A stretch of 26,349 bases of DNA from Candidatus Accumulibacter vicinus (GTDB lineage: Bacteria; Pseudomonadota; Gammaproteobacteria; Burkholderiales; Rhodocyclaceae): positions 1 to 26,349 of the forward strand of contig DIME01000009.1 of the NCBI GenBank assembly GCA_002425405.1, read 5' to 3'. Numbering within the stretch: position 1 is the first letter of the stretch; the number at the start of each line of letters is the position of its first letter. Shown here piece after piece: positions 1-7,189 of this stretch. The position numbers were made by a program, and so were the translations under genes. Under the pieces are notes generated by a model. It was not told where the DNA came from and searched no databases. It saw nothing but the letters and a program-made list of their open reading frames with translations.

Positions 1-220
1 CAACCAATGTATAGGTCGGACTCCTGACCGGCCCTGTATAATGGCGTGCACGCAACAGTGCGCGCACCAGCGTTGTCTTGCCGGCGCCCAGGTCGCCCTC
101 GAGCCAGACCACCATGCCAGGATGGAGCAGCGGCGCCAGTTGGCGGCCAAAGGCGGCGGTCGCCACCTCATCCGGTAGGTGCAGGGTCAGCGAAGACGGC
201 TTATCATCCGGATCATGCAC
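1..220 (-). CDS. tsaE: TsaE, tRNA threonylcarbamoyladenosine biosynthesis ATPase (partial, 3' end outside window)
   Basis: TsaE is the P-loop ATPase that works with TsaB and TsaD to make the t6A37 modification of ANN-decoding tRNAs in the cytoplasm. Reading the minus strand from a GTG at 220, the frame gives about 73 residues with the family hallmark LEGDLGAGKTTLVRALLR (Walker A) and, at the window edge, the conserved VRSPTYTLV segment. The rest, including the Walker B region, lies beyond position 1. The GTG start is a choice: it sits at the usual distance ahead of the first conserved block, but no strong ribosome-binding site is visible and another start is possible. The gene diverges from queG, and the two proposed start regions overlap by a few bases. 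The identity is secure from the motifs; the exact start is not. Confidence 0.88.
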   Translation of the reverse strand, partial: MHDPDDKPSSLTLHLPDEVATAAFGRQLAPLLHPGMVVWLEGDLGAGKTTLVRALLRARHYTGPVRSPTYTLV

Positions 221-1357
221 GCAGGGAACTCCCAAACAGACGCGAGTCTGGCAGACGGCCAGACCGATTATGCCCACGTCGTCAGACGGATCAGGCAATG
301 GGGACAGGAACTCGGCTTTGCCTCGATCGGCATCGCGCGTGCCGAGGTTGCCGAAGCCACGCCGTGGCTGATGCGCTGGCTGACCCTCGGCCGGCACGGC
401 GAGATGGATTATATGGCCAAACACGCCGCCTTGCGCGCCGCGCCAGAGCGCTTGTTGCCGGAGGTGCTATCGGTCATCTCGGTCCGCCTGCCCTACTGGC
501 CTGTGGCTGCCGATGCGCCGGCACAGCTCGCCGACGGCGAACGAGCCTACGTCTCGCGCTATGCGCTGGGGCGCGACTACCACAAGACGGTTCGCGGCCG
601 CCTGCAGAAGCTCATCGACCGCCTCCGTCACGAAGCCGCATCGCTGGGACTGGCCGCGCCTTTCGCCTGCCGTGCGTTTTCCGATTCGGCACCGGTCCTG
701 GAGACCGAGTTCGCGGTGCGGGCGGGCGTTGCCTGGCGCGGCAAGCATACGCTGTCGTTGACGCGCGAGGGATCGTGGCATTTTCTCGGCGAGATCTACA
801 CCACCCTGCCGCTGCCACCCGACCAGGCGATCCATGATCACTGCGGTGACTGCCAGCGTTGCCTCGATGCCTGCCCCACCGCGGCGATCGTCGCACCCTA
901 CGAAGTCGACGCCCGCTTGTGCATTTCCTACCTGACGATCGAATTGCCGGGAGCCATCCCGGTAGCGCTGCGTCCCTTGATCGGCAACCGCATCTACGGC
1001 TGCGACGACTGCCAGTTATGTTGCCCGTGGAACCGCTTCGCCCGGATTGGCGATGCCGATTTTGCCGTTCGCAATGGTCTCGATGCGACGCCACTGACCG
1101 CCCTCTTCGCCTGGAGCGAAGACGAATTCAACAGGCGCCTGGCGGGCAGCGCGATTCGCAGGATCGGACACCAGCGCTGGCTGCGCAATATCGCCGTCGC
1201 GCTCGGCAACGCCCCCAGCTCGCCGGCGATCGTCGCGGCCCTGGCAACGCGTCAGAACGACCCCTCGCCGCTGCTGCGCGAGCATGTCGCCTGGGCGCTG
1301 GCCGCACAGGCCGGCCGGCATCGTGAGCCGCTCGACGACGCCCACGGTCACGGCTGA
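215..1357 (+). CDS. queG: Epoxyqueuosine reductase QueG
   Basis: QueG carries out the last step of queuosine biosynthesis, reducing epoxyqueuosine in tRNA to queuosine using cobalamin and two [4Fe-4S] clusters. The 380-residue product matches the usual family length (about 360-390). The N-terminal part has the catalytic block FSDSAPVLE with its Asp near residue 157. Two ferredoxin-like cysteine sets follow: CGDCQRCLDACP from about residue 210 and GCDDCQLCCPWN from about residue 262. The C-terminal 100 residues are helical and HEAT-like, as in the full-length form. The frame is open from a GTG at 179, but the ATG at 215 is preferred because it puts the conserved QWGQELGFASIGIA block at the position seen in E. 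coli QueG. It diverges from tsaE and converges on etfQO, ending 18 bp before that gene's stop. Confidence 0.95.
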   Translation: MHAGNSQTDASLADGQTDYAHVVRRIRQWGQELGFASIGIARAEVAEATPWLMRWLTLGRHGEMDYMAKHAALRAAPERLLPEVLSVISVRLPYWPVAADAPAQLADGERAYVSRYALGRDYHKTVRGRLQKLIDRLRHEAASLGLAAPFACRAFSDSAPVLETEFAVRAGVAWRGKHTLSLTREGSWHFLGEIYTTLPLPPDQAIHDHCGDCQRCLDACPTAAIVAPYEVDARLCISYLTIELPGAIPVALRPLIGNRIYGCDDCQLCCPWNRFARIGDADFAVRNGLDATPLTALFAWSEDEFNRRLAGSAIRRIGHQRWLRNIAVALGNAPSSPAIVAALATRQNDPSPLLREHVAWALAAQAGRHREPLDDAHGHG

Positions 1358-1375
1358 TTCGAACGGGCTGCATCC

Positions 1376-3016
1376 TCACATATTGGGATAGTTGGGACCG
1401 CCGCCACCTTCTGGCGCCACCCAACGGATGTTCTGCGTCGGGTCCTTGATGTCACAGGTCTTGCAGTGCAGGCAATTGGATGCATTGATCTGCAGGCGCG
1501 CGCCCCCGGCCTCCTCGACGATCTCATAGACGCCCGCCGGGCAGTAACGCTGCTCCGGGGAAGCATATTCCTTGTAATTGATCGCGATGGCCTTGGCACT
1601 GTCGAGCAACTGCAGATGCACGGGCTGTTCTTCCTCGTGTGCCGTATTGGAGACGAAGACCGATGACAGCCGGTCGAAAGTCAGCTGGCCGTCAGGCTTG
1701 GCGTACGGGATGGGCTGATAGCGGGCAGCCGGGGCGAGTTGCTCATGGTCGCTGGTCTTGTCCTTGAGCGTAAAGAACATGCGACCGCCGAAAAGATTCT
1801 GCTGAATCCAGTTGAATGCGCCGCCCATGAAGGTGCCGAACTTGTGCAGGGCCGGCCCGAAATTGCGTGCCCGATAGAGTTCGGCATACAGCCAGCTGTC
1901 CTTGAAAGCCTGTGCGTAAGCCACGAGGTCGCTGCGCCCCGGGTCTCCGGCCTGCAGCGCCGCATGGACCGTTTCGGCGGCCAGCATTCCCGACTTCATG
2001 GCGGTGTGCACCCCCTTGATCTTGGCGAAATTCAGCGTACCGGCGTCACAGCCGAGCAGCAACCCGCCAGGGAAGGTCTGTTTCGGCAGGCTGTTCAGCC
2101 CGCCCTTGGTAATTGCCCGCGCTCCATAGCAAAGGCGCTTTCCCCCTTCGAGATACGGTCTGATCTTGGCCTGCGACTTGAAGCGTTGAAATTCCTCGAA
2201 GGGCGAGAGATAGGGGTTGGCGTAATTGAGATCAACGATCAGGCCCACCACGACCTGATGATCTTCCATGTGGTAGAGGAATGAACCCCCGGTTGCGCCG
2301 TGCTCGCTGAGCGGCCAGCCGGCGCCATGGACCACCAGCCCGGGCTGGTGTTTCGCGGGATCGACCTGCCAGAGCTCCTTGATCCCCAGACCATAGTGCT
2401 GGGCGGTCGCGTTGGCGGCAAGATCGTAGCGGGCGAGCAGCTCCTTGCCGAGCTGACCGCGCGCGCCCTCGGCAAACAGCGTGTATTTGGCGTGCAACTC
2501 CAGGCCAGGCTGGAAGCTGTCCTTCTCTGCGCCGTGCTTGTCACGGCCCATGTCGCCAGTAGCCACGCCTTTGACCGAACCGTCGTCGTGGTAGAGAATC
2601 TCGGCCGCGGCAAAACCCGGGAAAATCTCGACCCCCAGCGCCTCGGCCTGCCCGGCGAGCCAGCGACAGAGACTGCCCAGACTGATGATCCAGTTGCCGT
2701 TGTTGTGCATCGGTGCCGGGACGGCAAAATTGGGCAGCTTCACCGCCGAGGTCTCGCTGCGATAGAGATAGACCTGATCCTCGCTGACCGGGGTCTTCAG
2801 CGGGGCTCCTCTGGCCTGCCAGTCGGGCAGCAGTTCATCGAGCGGCCGGCTCTCGAAGAGGGCGCCCGAAAGGATGTGGGCACCGACCTCCGACCCCTTC
2901 TCCAGCACCATCACCGCCAGGTCTGGATTCAGCTGTTTGAGGCGAATCGCTGCGCTCAAACCCGCCGGACCCGCGCCGACAATCACCACATCGTATTCCA
3001 TCGCTTCACGTTCCAT
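1376..3016 (-). CDS. etfD: Electron transfer flavoprotein-ubiquinone oxidoreductase (ETF-QO)
   Basis: ETF-QO is a membrane-associated FAD/[4Fe-4S] enzyme that passes electrons from reduced electron transfer flavoprotein, produced by acyl-CoA and related dehydrogenases, to ubiquinone. The 546-residue protein has the dinucleotide fold VVIVGAGPAGLSAAI at residues 10-24. The C-terminal ferredoxin domain has Cys492 and then NCLHCKTC (Cys515, 518, 521), followed by DIKDPTQNI and the characteristic PEGGGGPNYPNM end. The frame extends upstream to 3235, but the ATG at 3016 is chosen because GAGGAG lies five bases ahead of it and the FAD motif then falls at the expected place; an internal Met at residue 6 is the alternative. 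It is monocistronic as far as can be seen. A sigma-70-like promoter with a palindromic spacer lies about 110 bp upstream. Confidence 0.96.
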   Translation of the reverse strand: MEREAMEYDVVIVGAGPAGLSAAIRLKQLNPDLAVMVLEKGSEVGAHILSGALFESRPLDELLPDWQARGAPLKTPVSEDQVYLYRSETSAVKLPNFAVPAPMHNNGNWIISLGSLCRWLAGQAEALGVEIFPGFAAAEILYHDDGSVKGVATGDMGRDKHGAEKDSFQPGLELHAKYTLFAEGARGQLGKELLARYDLAANATAQHYGLGIKELWQVDPAKHQPGLVVHGAGWPLSEHGATGGSFLYHMEDHQVVVGLIVDLNYANPYLSPFEEFQRFKSQAKIRPYLEGGKRLCYGARAITKGGLNSLPKQTFPGGLLLGCDAGTLNFAKIKGVHTAMKSGMLAAETVHAALQAGDPGRSDLVAYAQAFKDSWLYAELYRARNFGPALHKFGTFMGGAFNWIQQNLFGGRMFFTLKDKTSDHEQLAPAARYQPIPYAKPDGQLTFDRLSSVFVSNTAHEEEQPVHLQLLDSAKAIAINYKEYASPEQRYCPAGVYEIVEEAGGARLQINASNCLHCKTCDIKDPTQNIRWVAPEGGGGPNYPNM

Positions 3017-3127
3017 CACCGCTCCTCTAGGTTTCTCAATCGCTCCCGGCCTGACGGAAGGCCCTCCGATACCGGCCTGGTCGCTGGTCCGATGCACACT
3101 CATCAGCCGGCGCACACCCCCTTGTAT

Positions 3128-3156
3128 CGTATACCCCAGTCCGGGTATGTGGTCAA
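3128..3156 (-). promoter_or_regulatory. Probable etfQO promoter with palindromic operator in the spacer
   Basis: On the minus strand TTGACC (3156-3151) is followed after exactly 17 bases by TATACG (3133-3128), a good sigma-70-type -35/-10 pair. Transcription would start near 3121, leaving a leader of about 105 bases before the etfQO ATG. The spacer and -10 carry the palindrome ATACCC-N6-GGGTAT at 3131-3148, in the place where a repressor or a MerR-type activator would bind. The motif is visible; the regulator is not known. Confidence 0.55.
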
Positions 3157-3256
3157 CGTCTGGGCAGCCCCCCAGCAACCGGGTTCGAATCTTGGTTGAC
3201 GACTGTCGTGAGCAACGCCGAAGCACTGCACCCACCCGACGAACTGGACGAGCCCC

Positions 3257-3598
3257 CTAGCGGAGGGCATCCGAACACGGCCCTTTCTGTCCGCTGTGAA
3301 TTGCCCACCAGGCCACCGGGACCCGCGCCCGCAATCTTTGCAGACCTTCCCCCGATTCGACCACCAATACCACCGAGCGACCCTGCCGCAATATCTGCTG
3401 CAGGCGACCTCGCCATTGCCCGACCGGAAATCCCATGCGGGATGCGGGCACCGCGCCGGGTCGGCCTCAAGTCCGACAGCCGGAGCATCGGTCTTGCGGA
3501 CAGGGTAGAACTCGCAGAACGACATGCCCGAAGTAGGACGCCACCGTCGCGGCGAGCGCGTCAACCGCTTCGGCATCGAACGAATACCTCGTGGCCAT
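3257..3598 (-). pseudogene. Unrecognised 113-codon reading frame interrupted by one in-frame TGA
   Basis: From an ATG at 3598 the minus strand reads 43 codons (beginning MATRYSFDAEAVDALAATVA and ending CPQDRCSGCRT), hits TGA at 3469-3467, and continues in the same frame for 69 more codons to a TAG at 3259-3257. The downstream part reads like ordinary protein, with SVVLVVESGEGLQRLRARV and an end rich in Trp and Gly. About 70 percent of its third positions are G or C, in line with the neighbours. I do not recognise the family. The simplest reading is a gene broken by a CGA-to-TGA or TGG-to-TGA change. A selenocysteine codon is a less likely alternative, prompted by the preceding C-x5-C-x2-C cluster and a foldable region just after the TGA. 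The ribosome-binding site is weak, and it could also be non-coding. Confidence 0.35.
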
Positions 3599-3604
3599 CT
3601 GACA

Positions 3605-3709
3605 CTCAGTTTGCAACGGATCTTGATCGTTCAACTGAGGAAAATGGGTTCATCCATTTCACGCTGCCGTGACCGCCTTTTCATCAAAGGCGTGACCGGT
3701 TGAGGTCAC
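3605..3709. repeat. Cluster of four short inverted repeats downstream of arginase
   Basis: Four perfect inverted repeats follow one another: CTCAGTT/AACTGAG (3605-3611 and 3633-3639), AAATGG/CCATTT (3642-3647 and 3654-3659), CGCCTTT/AAAGGCG (3674-3680 and 3686-3692) and GTGACC/GGTCAC (3692-3697 and 3704-3709). A further GTGACC copy at 3669-3674 allows an alternative pairing with 3704-3709. None has a long T-run, so this is not a typical intrinsic terminator. It may be a 3' processing or stability element of the arginase transcript, or a structured leader of the frame that starts at 3598. Confidence 0.45.
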
Positions 3710-3825
3710 ATTCAACCCTATCGATGCAGCCCCTCTCCATCGGTCACGATCACGCGAAACGACCGGTCGCGTTCCGCGAAATACGCAGCCTCGCCGGGTA
3801 ACCCCCGCTGGTTTGCGCGCACTCC

Positions 3826-4755
3826 CTACTGATGCATGCGCATCAAGGTACTCTTGCCGAACAGGCTCTCCACGAGGTCCACCGCCAGCTCTGCTGTCAT
3901 GTTCCGCCGGTCGAGCGCCGGGTTGAGTTCGACGATGTCGAGCGAGCACAGCCGTCCGGTATCCGCGACCATTTCCATGCATAGTTGCGCCTCGCGATAG
4001 GTCGGACCACCACGCACCGTGGTCCCCACTCCCGGCGCGATTTCGGGGTCGAGGAAATCGACATCGAGACTGACGTGCAGGTGTGTTTCCGAACAGATGC
4101 CGGCCAATGCCTGCTCCATGGTTCTGCGCATGCCGACCTCGTCGACATAGCGCATGTCGAACACTTCAATGCCGATTTCGGCCAGGAAGCACTTTTCCCC
4201 TGCATCGACACTGCGAATGCCGATCTGGCGAATTTCCTGCGGCAAAATGGCCGGTACATGGCCGCCAATTTCGGTCAATCGGGACGGACCATACCCGCAC
4301 AGGCAAGCCACCGGCATGCCATGAATGTTGCCACTCGGCGTCATCGTGGCGGTATTGAAATCGGCGTGTGCATCGAACCACAACACGCGCAGCTTCTTTC
4401 CAGTCTCGCGGCAACGACGCGCCACGGCACTGATCGAACCGATGGCAAGGCAGTGATCGCCGCCGAGAATGATCGGCAGGCTGCCGCCTCTCAGTTCGAC
4501 ATACACCGCATCGTGCAGGCTACGGTTCCACGCCACGACTTCGGGCATGTGGCGGAAACCATTGACCGCGGGCAGGTCGGGATTGGTCGGCCCACGCAGG
4601 TTTCCGCAGTCCTTGACCACCAGACCAAACTGGCCAATCGCCTTGACGATCCCCGCGATACGCAGCGCCTCCGGCCCCATGCTGGCCCCGCGCGTTCCAG
4701 CACCGACGTCGGTTGGAACGCCGATGATGCTCACCGGCAGCGCAGTCATGGCCAT
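3826..4755 (-). CDS. rocF: Arginase
   Basis: Arginase hydrolyses L-arginine to L-ornithine and urea in the cytoplasm using a binuclear Mn centre. The 309-residue protein is of normal length and shows all the metal-ligand blocks: GGDH (His101), WFDAHADFNT (Asp128, His130, Asp132) and SLDVDFLDP (Asp231, Asp233). SGNIHGMP, typical of true arginases rather than agmatinases, is also present, as is VELNP near the C-terminus. The ATG at 4755 gives the N-terminus MAMTALPVSIIGVPTDVGAG; the next Met (4749) is equally possible, and the frame itself is open to a TTG at 4812. It follows the ATPase gene of a basic amino acid ABC transporter on the same strand with a 129-bp gap, so it is probably the last gene of that operon. 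Together they suggest use of external arginine as a nitrogen or carbon source. Confidence 0.95.
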   Translation of the reverse strand: MAMTALPVSIIGVPTDVGAGTRGASMGPEALRIAGIVKAIGQFGLVVKDCGNLRGPTNPDLPAVNGFRHMPEVVAWNRSLHDAVYVELRGGSLPIILGGDHCLAIGSISAVARRCRETGKKLRVLWFDAHADFNTATMTPSGNIHGMPVACLCGYGPSRLTEIGGHVPAILPQEIRQIGIRSVDAGEKCFLAEIGIEVFDMRYVDEVGMRRTMEQALAGICSETHLHVSLDVDFLDPEIAPGVGTTVRGGPTYREAQLCMEMVADTGRLCSLDIVELNPALDRRNMTAELAVDLVESLFGKSTLMRMHQ

Positions 4756-4864
4756 TCTCGAACGGTTGTCGCCAACGCCATGGTGGCCGGCAGCGGACCT
4801 TGTTCGCGGCAATGGTCGACGAGCAAGCTGATCCGCCGATCACCGCCCTGACGAGCTTTCTTCG

Positions 4865-4882
4865 GCGGCATTCGCGGCATTC
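4865..4882. repeat. Two tandem copies of a 9-bp unit after the ATPase gene
   Basis: GCGGCATTC is repeated directly at 4865-4873 and 4874-4882, just downstream (minus strand) of the hisP stop codon. It may be a simple slippage duplication; no function is inferred. Confidence 0.5.
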
Positions 4883-4884
4883 GC

Positions 4885-5667
4885 CTACTTGAGATTGCCC
4901 GACAGGAACTGCTGCAGACGTTCGCTGTTCGGCCTGGTCAGCACTTCCCTGGGGTGGCCTCTTTCTTCAACACGCCCCTGATGGACAAAAATGACGTGGT
5001 TGGAAACTTCGCGTGCAAAGCCCATTTCGTGGGTGACGACCAGCATGGTGCGGCCCTCTTCGGCAATCGAGCGCATCACCTTGAGGACCTCGCCAACCAG
5101 TTCCGGATCAAGGGCCGAGGTTGGCTCGTCGAACAACAGTGCTTCCGGTTCCATCGCCAGCGCACGCGCAATCGCGACGCGTTGTTGTTGGCCGCCCGAC
5201 AGGTGCGCCGGGTAAGTGTCGCGGAACTTCCAGACACCGACGCGCTCGAGATAGCGCTCGGCACGTTCCATGGCGTCCTTCTTCGACAGGCCCAGCACGT
5301 GGATTGGCGCTTCGATGACGTTCTGCAGCACCGTCATGTGGCCCCAGAGATTGAAGTGCTGGAAGACCATCGACAGACGCGTGCGGATCTTCTGCAATTG
5401 CCTCGGGTCGGCAACCTTGAGTGCATCCTTGCTGCCGGCAAGCATTTTGATCTCTTCGCCAGCAACGATGATTTTTCCGGAAGTCGGTTGCTCAAGAAAG
5501 TTGATGCAGCGCAACCAGGTACTCTTGCCCGAGCCGGACGAGCCGATGATGCTGATGACGTCGCCCGAGTGGGCGGTCAGCGAAACGCCTTTGAGGACTT
5601 CGTTGTCGCCGTATTGCTTGTGCAGGTCATCGACGCGGAGGAGTTCGTTGTTGGCCTTGACGGTCAT
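4885..5667 (-). CDS. hisP: Basic amino acid ABC transporter, ATP-binding protein (HisP type)
   Basis: This is the ATPase subunit of a polar amino acid importer, bound to the cytoplasmic face of the two permeases. The 260-residue protein has Walker A GSSGSGKST at residues 42-50, the Q-loop segment MVFQHFNLWGHMTVLQNV that is characteristic of HisP, the signature LSGGQQQRVAIARAL, Walker B LLFDEPTSALD and the switch His in VVTHEMGFA. Overall it resembles E. coli/Salmonella HisP closely, including the end LQQFLSGNLK. The frame stays open far upstream, but the ATG at 5667 is chosen because a purine-rich GAAAGG precedes it and the HisP N-terminus starts there. It lies 14 bp after the hisM-type gene and upstream of arginase. 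The substrate could be histidine, arginine, lysine or ornithine; the arginase neighbour favours arginine. Confidence 0.95.
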   Translation of the reverse strand: MTVKANNELLRVDDLHKQYGDNEVLKGVSLTAHSGDVISIIGSSGSGKSTWLRCINFLEQPTSGKIIVAGEEIKMLAGSKDALKVADPRQLQKIRTRLSMVFQHFNLWGHMTVLQNVIEAPIHVLGLSKKDAMERAERYLERVGVWKFRDTYPAHLSGGQQQRVAIARALAMEPEALLFDEPTSALDPELVGEVLKVMRSIAEEGRTMLVVTHEMGFAREVSNHVIFVHQGRVEERGHPREVLTRPNSERLQQFLSGNLK

Positions 5668-5681
5668 GGCAGCCTTTCGAA

Positions 5682-6413
5682 TCAGTCTTTCTGGGCGCTG
5701 GCGCTGCGTGGTTGCAGGTGGGCGAGCCAATGGCTTTCGGCGAAGCGGAACAAACCGACCAGAACAAAGGTTACGGCCAGGTAGAGCAGTCCGGCAAAGA
5801 TGAAGGCTTCGAAAGGTGCGTAATGACGCGAGTAGACATTGCGTGCCGCACCAGTCAGATCGACCAGTGTCACCGCGCTGGCAATCGCCGAGCCTTGCAG
5901 CATCAGAATCACTTCGTTGCTCAACGGCGGAATCGCCCGGCGCAGGGCCGATGGCAGCACGATTCTGCGCAGCACGGTGTAACGCGTCATGCCCATCGCC
6001 TCGGCGGCCTCGACCTCGCCATGTGGAACGTTGCGGATTGCGCCGGCAAACATTTCGAGTTGATACGCGCAGGTGTTCAGGCTGAAAGCCAGCATTGTGC
6101 AGAAATAGGCATCGCGGAACAGTAACCAGAATGAATTGCCGGACTCCCACTGCTGCTGCATCCATTCGCTCTGGCCAACTCCGTAGTAAATCAGCAATAG
6201 CTGCACCAGCATCGGGGTGCCGCGAAAAAAATAGGTATAGGCGCTGATCGGCCGACTGACCCAGGGGTTTCTGGACACTCGGGCAACCGACAGCGGAATG
6301 GCAAGAGCGAAGCCGACCGCCAACGAGAAGACGGTCAGTTGCACGGTCATCCACAGGCCACGCCAGAACTCGGGCAGGCTGCCGCTGATGACGCTCGGGT
6401 CAAACCATTCCAT
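5682..6413 (-). CDS. hisM: Basic amino acid ABC transporter permease (HisM/ArtM type)
   Basis: This is one of two inner-membrane permease subunits of the importer. The 243-residue protein has about five hydrophobic segments and the family's cytoplasmic coupling loop: EAAEAMGMTRYTVLRRIVLP, followed by SALRRAIPPLSNEVI (EAA motif). TYFFRGTPMLVQLLLIYYG is the typical early block of HisM-like permeases. The ATG at 6413 is chosen over the longer frame because GAGGAG lies seven bases upstream and MEWFDPSVI matches the usual start. It follows the hisQ-type gene after 10 bp and precedes hisP by 14 bp, so the three are surely co-transcribed. Confidence 0.94.
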   Translation of the reverse strand: MEWFDPSVISGSLPEFWRGLWMTVQLTVFSLAVGFALAIPLSVARVSRNPWVSRPISAYTYFFRGTPMLVQLLLIYYGVGQSEWMQQQWESGNSFWLLFRDAYFCTMLAFSLNTCAYQLEMFAGAIRNVPHGEVEAAEAMGMTRYTVLRRIVLPSALRRAIPPLSNEVILMLQGSAIASAVTLVDLTGAARNVYSRHYAPFEAFIFAGLLYLAVTFVLVGLFRFAESHWLAHLQPRSASAQKD

Positions 6414-6423
6414 GATCGTCTCC

Positions 6424-7116
6424 TCAGACGTTGGCTTCGCGGACACCAACGTTGTAGCGGCGCTGCAGGTGTTGCAGAACGTGGTTCGAGACAGCGGTCA
6501 TCGCCAGATAGAGTACGCAAACGGCCAGATAGAAAGTGAAAGGCTGGTGGGTCGACCGTCCGGCCTGATCGGCCAGCCAGGTCATGTCGGCCAGACCGAT
6601 CATCGACACGATGGCGGTGCTTTTCAGCAAAACCAGCCAGTTGTTGCCAATCCCCGGTAGTGCGTAACGCAGCATCTGCGGAAAGAGGATGTGCCAGAAA
6701 ACCTGCCAGTCGCTCATGCCGTAGGCCCGGCCGGCTTCCATCTGGCCGGCCGGCACCGCTTGAAAGGCGCCACGAAAGGTTTCGGTGAAGTAGGCGCCGA
6801 AAATGAATCCAATCGTCAGAACGCCAGCGGCAAAGGCGTCGAGTTCGACCATCTCCCTTTCCAGATGGTCGCTGATGACATTGAGGATCACCTGGCCACC
6901 GTAAAAAAACAAGAGCATCATCACCAGGTCGGGGACGCCACGAAAGACGGTGGTATACAACGCGGTCCACCAGCGTAGTGGTGCGATGCGTGACAACTTG
7001 CAGGCAGCCCCAAGCAGGCCCGTGCTGACGGCAAGAAGCAGCGAAAGGAGGGCAACCTGGAGAGTGATCCAGGCGCCGGCCAGCAGGCTGGGGGAGTATT
7101 CGATCAGGGCGTCCAT
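6424..7116 (-). CDS. hisQ: Basic amino acid ABC transporter permease (HisQ type)
   Basis: This is the second inner-membrane permease subunit, partner of the hisM-type protein. The 230-residue product begins MDALIEYSPSLLAGAWITLQ and has TTVFRGVPDLVMMLLFFYGG and the EAA-loop equivalent AGRAYGMSDWQVFWHILFPQ with MLRYALPGIGNNW after it, both typical of HisQ. The frame runs upstream to 7332, through the intergenic hairpin and into the binding-protein gene, but the ATG at 7116 is the evident start; GGAG lies about 12 bases before it, a rather long spacing. A strong stem-loop separates it from the upstream binding-protein gene, which suggests the permease genes are expressed at a lower level than the binding protein. 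Confidence 0.94.
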   Translation of the reverse strand: MDALIEYSPSLLAGAWITLQVALLSLLLAVSTGLLGAACKLSRIAPLRWWTALYTTVFRGVPDLVMMLLFFYGGQVILNVISDHLEREMVELDAFAAGVLTIGFIFGAYFTETFRGAFQAVPAGQMEAGRAYGMSDWQVFWHILFPQMLRYALPGIGNNWLVLLKSTAIVSMIGLADMTWLADQAGRSTHQPFTFYLAVCVLYLAMTAVSNHVLQHLQRRYNVGVREANV

Positions 7117-7148
7117 GGCTGACTTGCTCCAACCGGGGAAGAAACAGG

Positions 7149-7176
7149 AACGCCGGCCGCGCCGGCAGCCGGCGTT
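7149..7176 (-). promoter_or_regulatory. Intercistronic stem-loop between binding-protein and permease genes
   Basis: On the minus strand AACGCCGGC and GCCGGCGTT form a perfect 9-bp stem around a 10-base loop, 13 bp after the binding-protein stop. There is no T-run. A structure in this place would shield the upstream message from 3' decay or cause partial termination, giving an excess of binding protein over permease. The enterobacterial histidine transport operon is known to have a REP element in the same place (hisJ-hisQ); the function here is inferred. Confidence 0.65.
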
Positions 7177-7189
7177 ACGCAGCGGAACC

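Noticed and set aside
3176..3200. tRNA-like T-loop GGTTCGAATC downstream of the etfQO promoter region
   Set aside because: Only the T arm can be formed, with two G-T pairs; no D arm, anticodon arm or matching acceptor strand is present.
3196..3672. Pro-rich 158-codon open frame on the plus strand
   Set aside because: Low-complexity composition, opposite to the TGA-interrupted frame and running through the inverted-repeat cluster; no ribosome-binding site.
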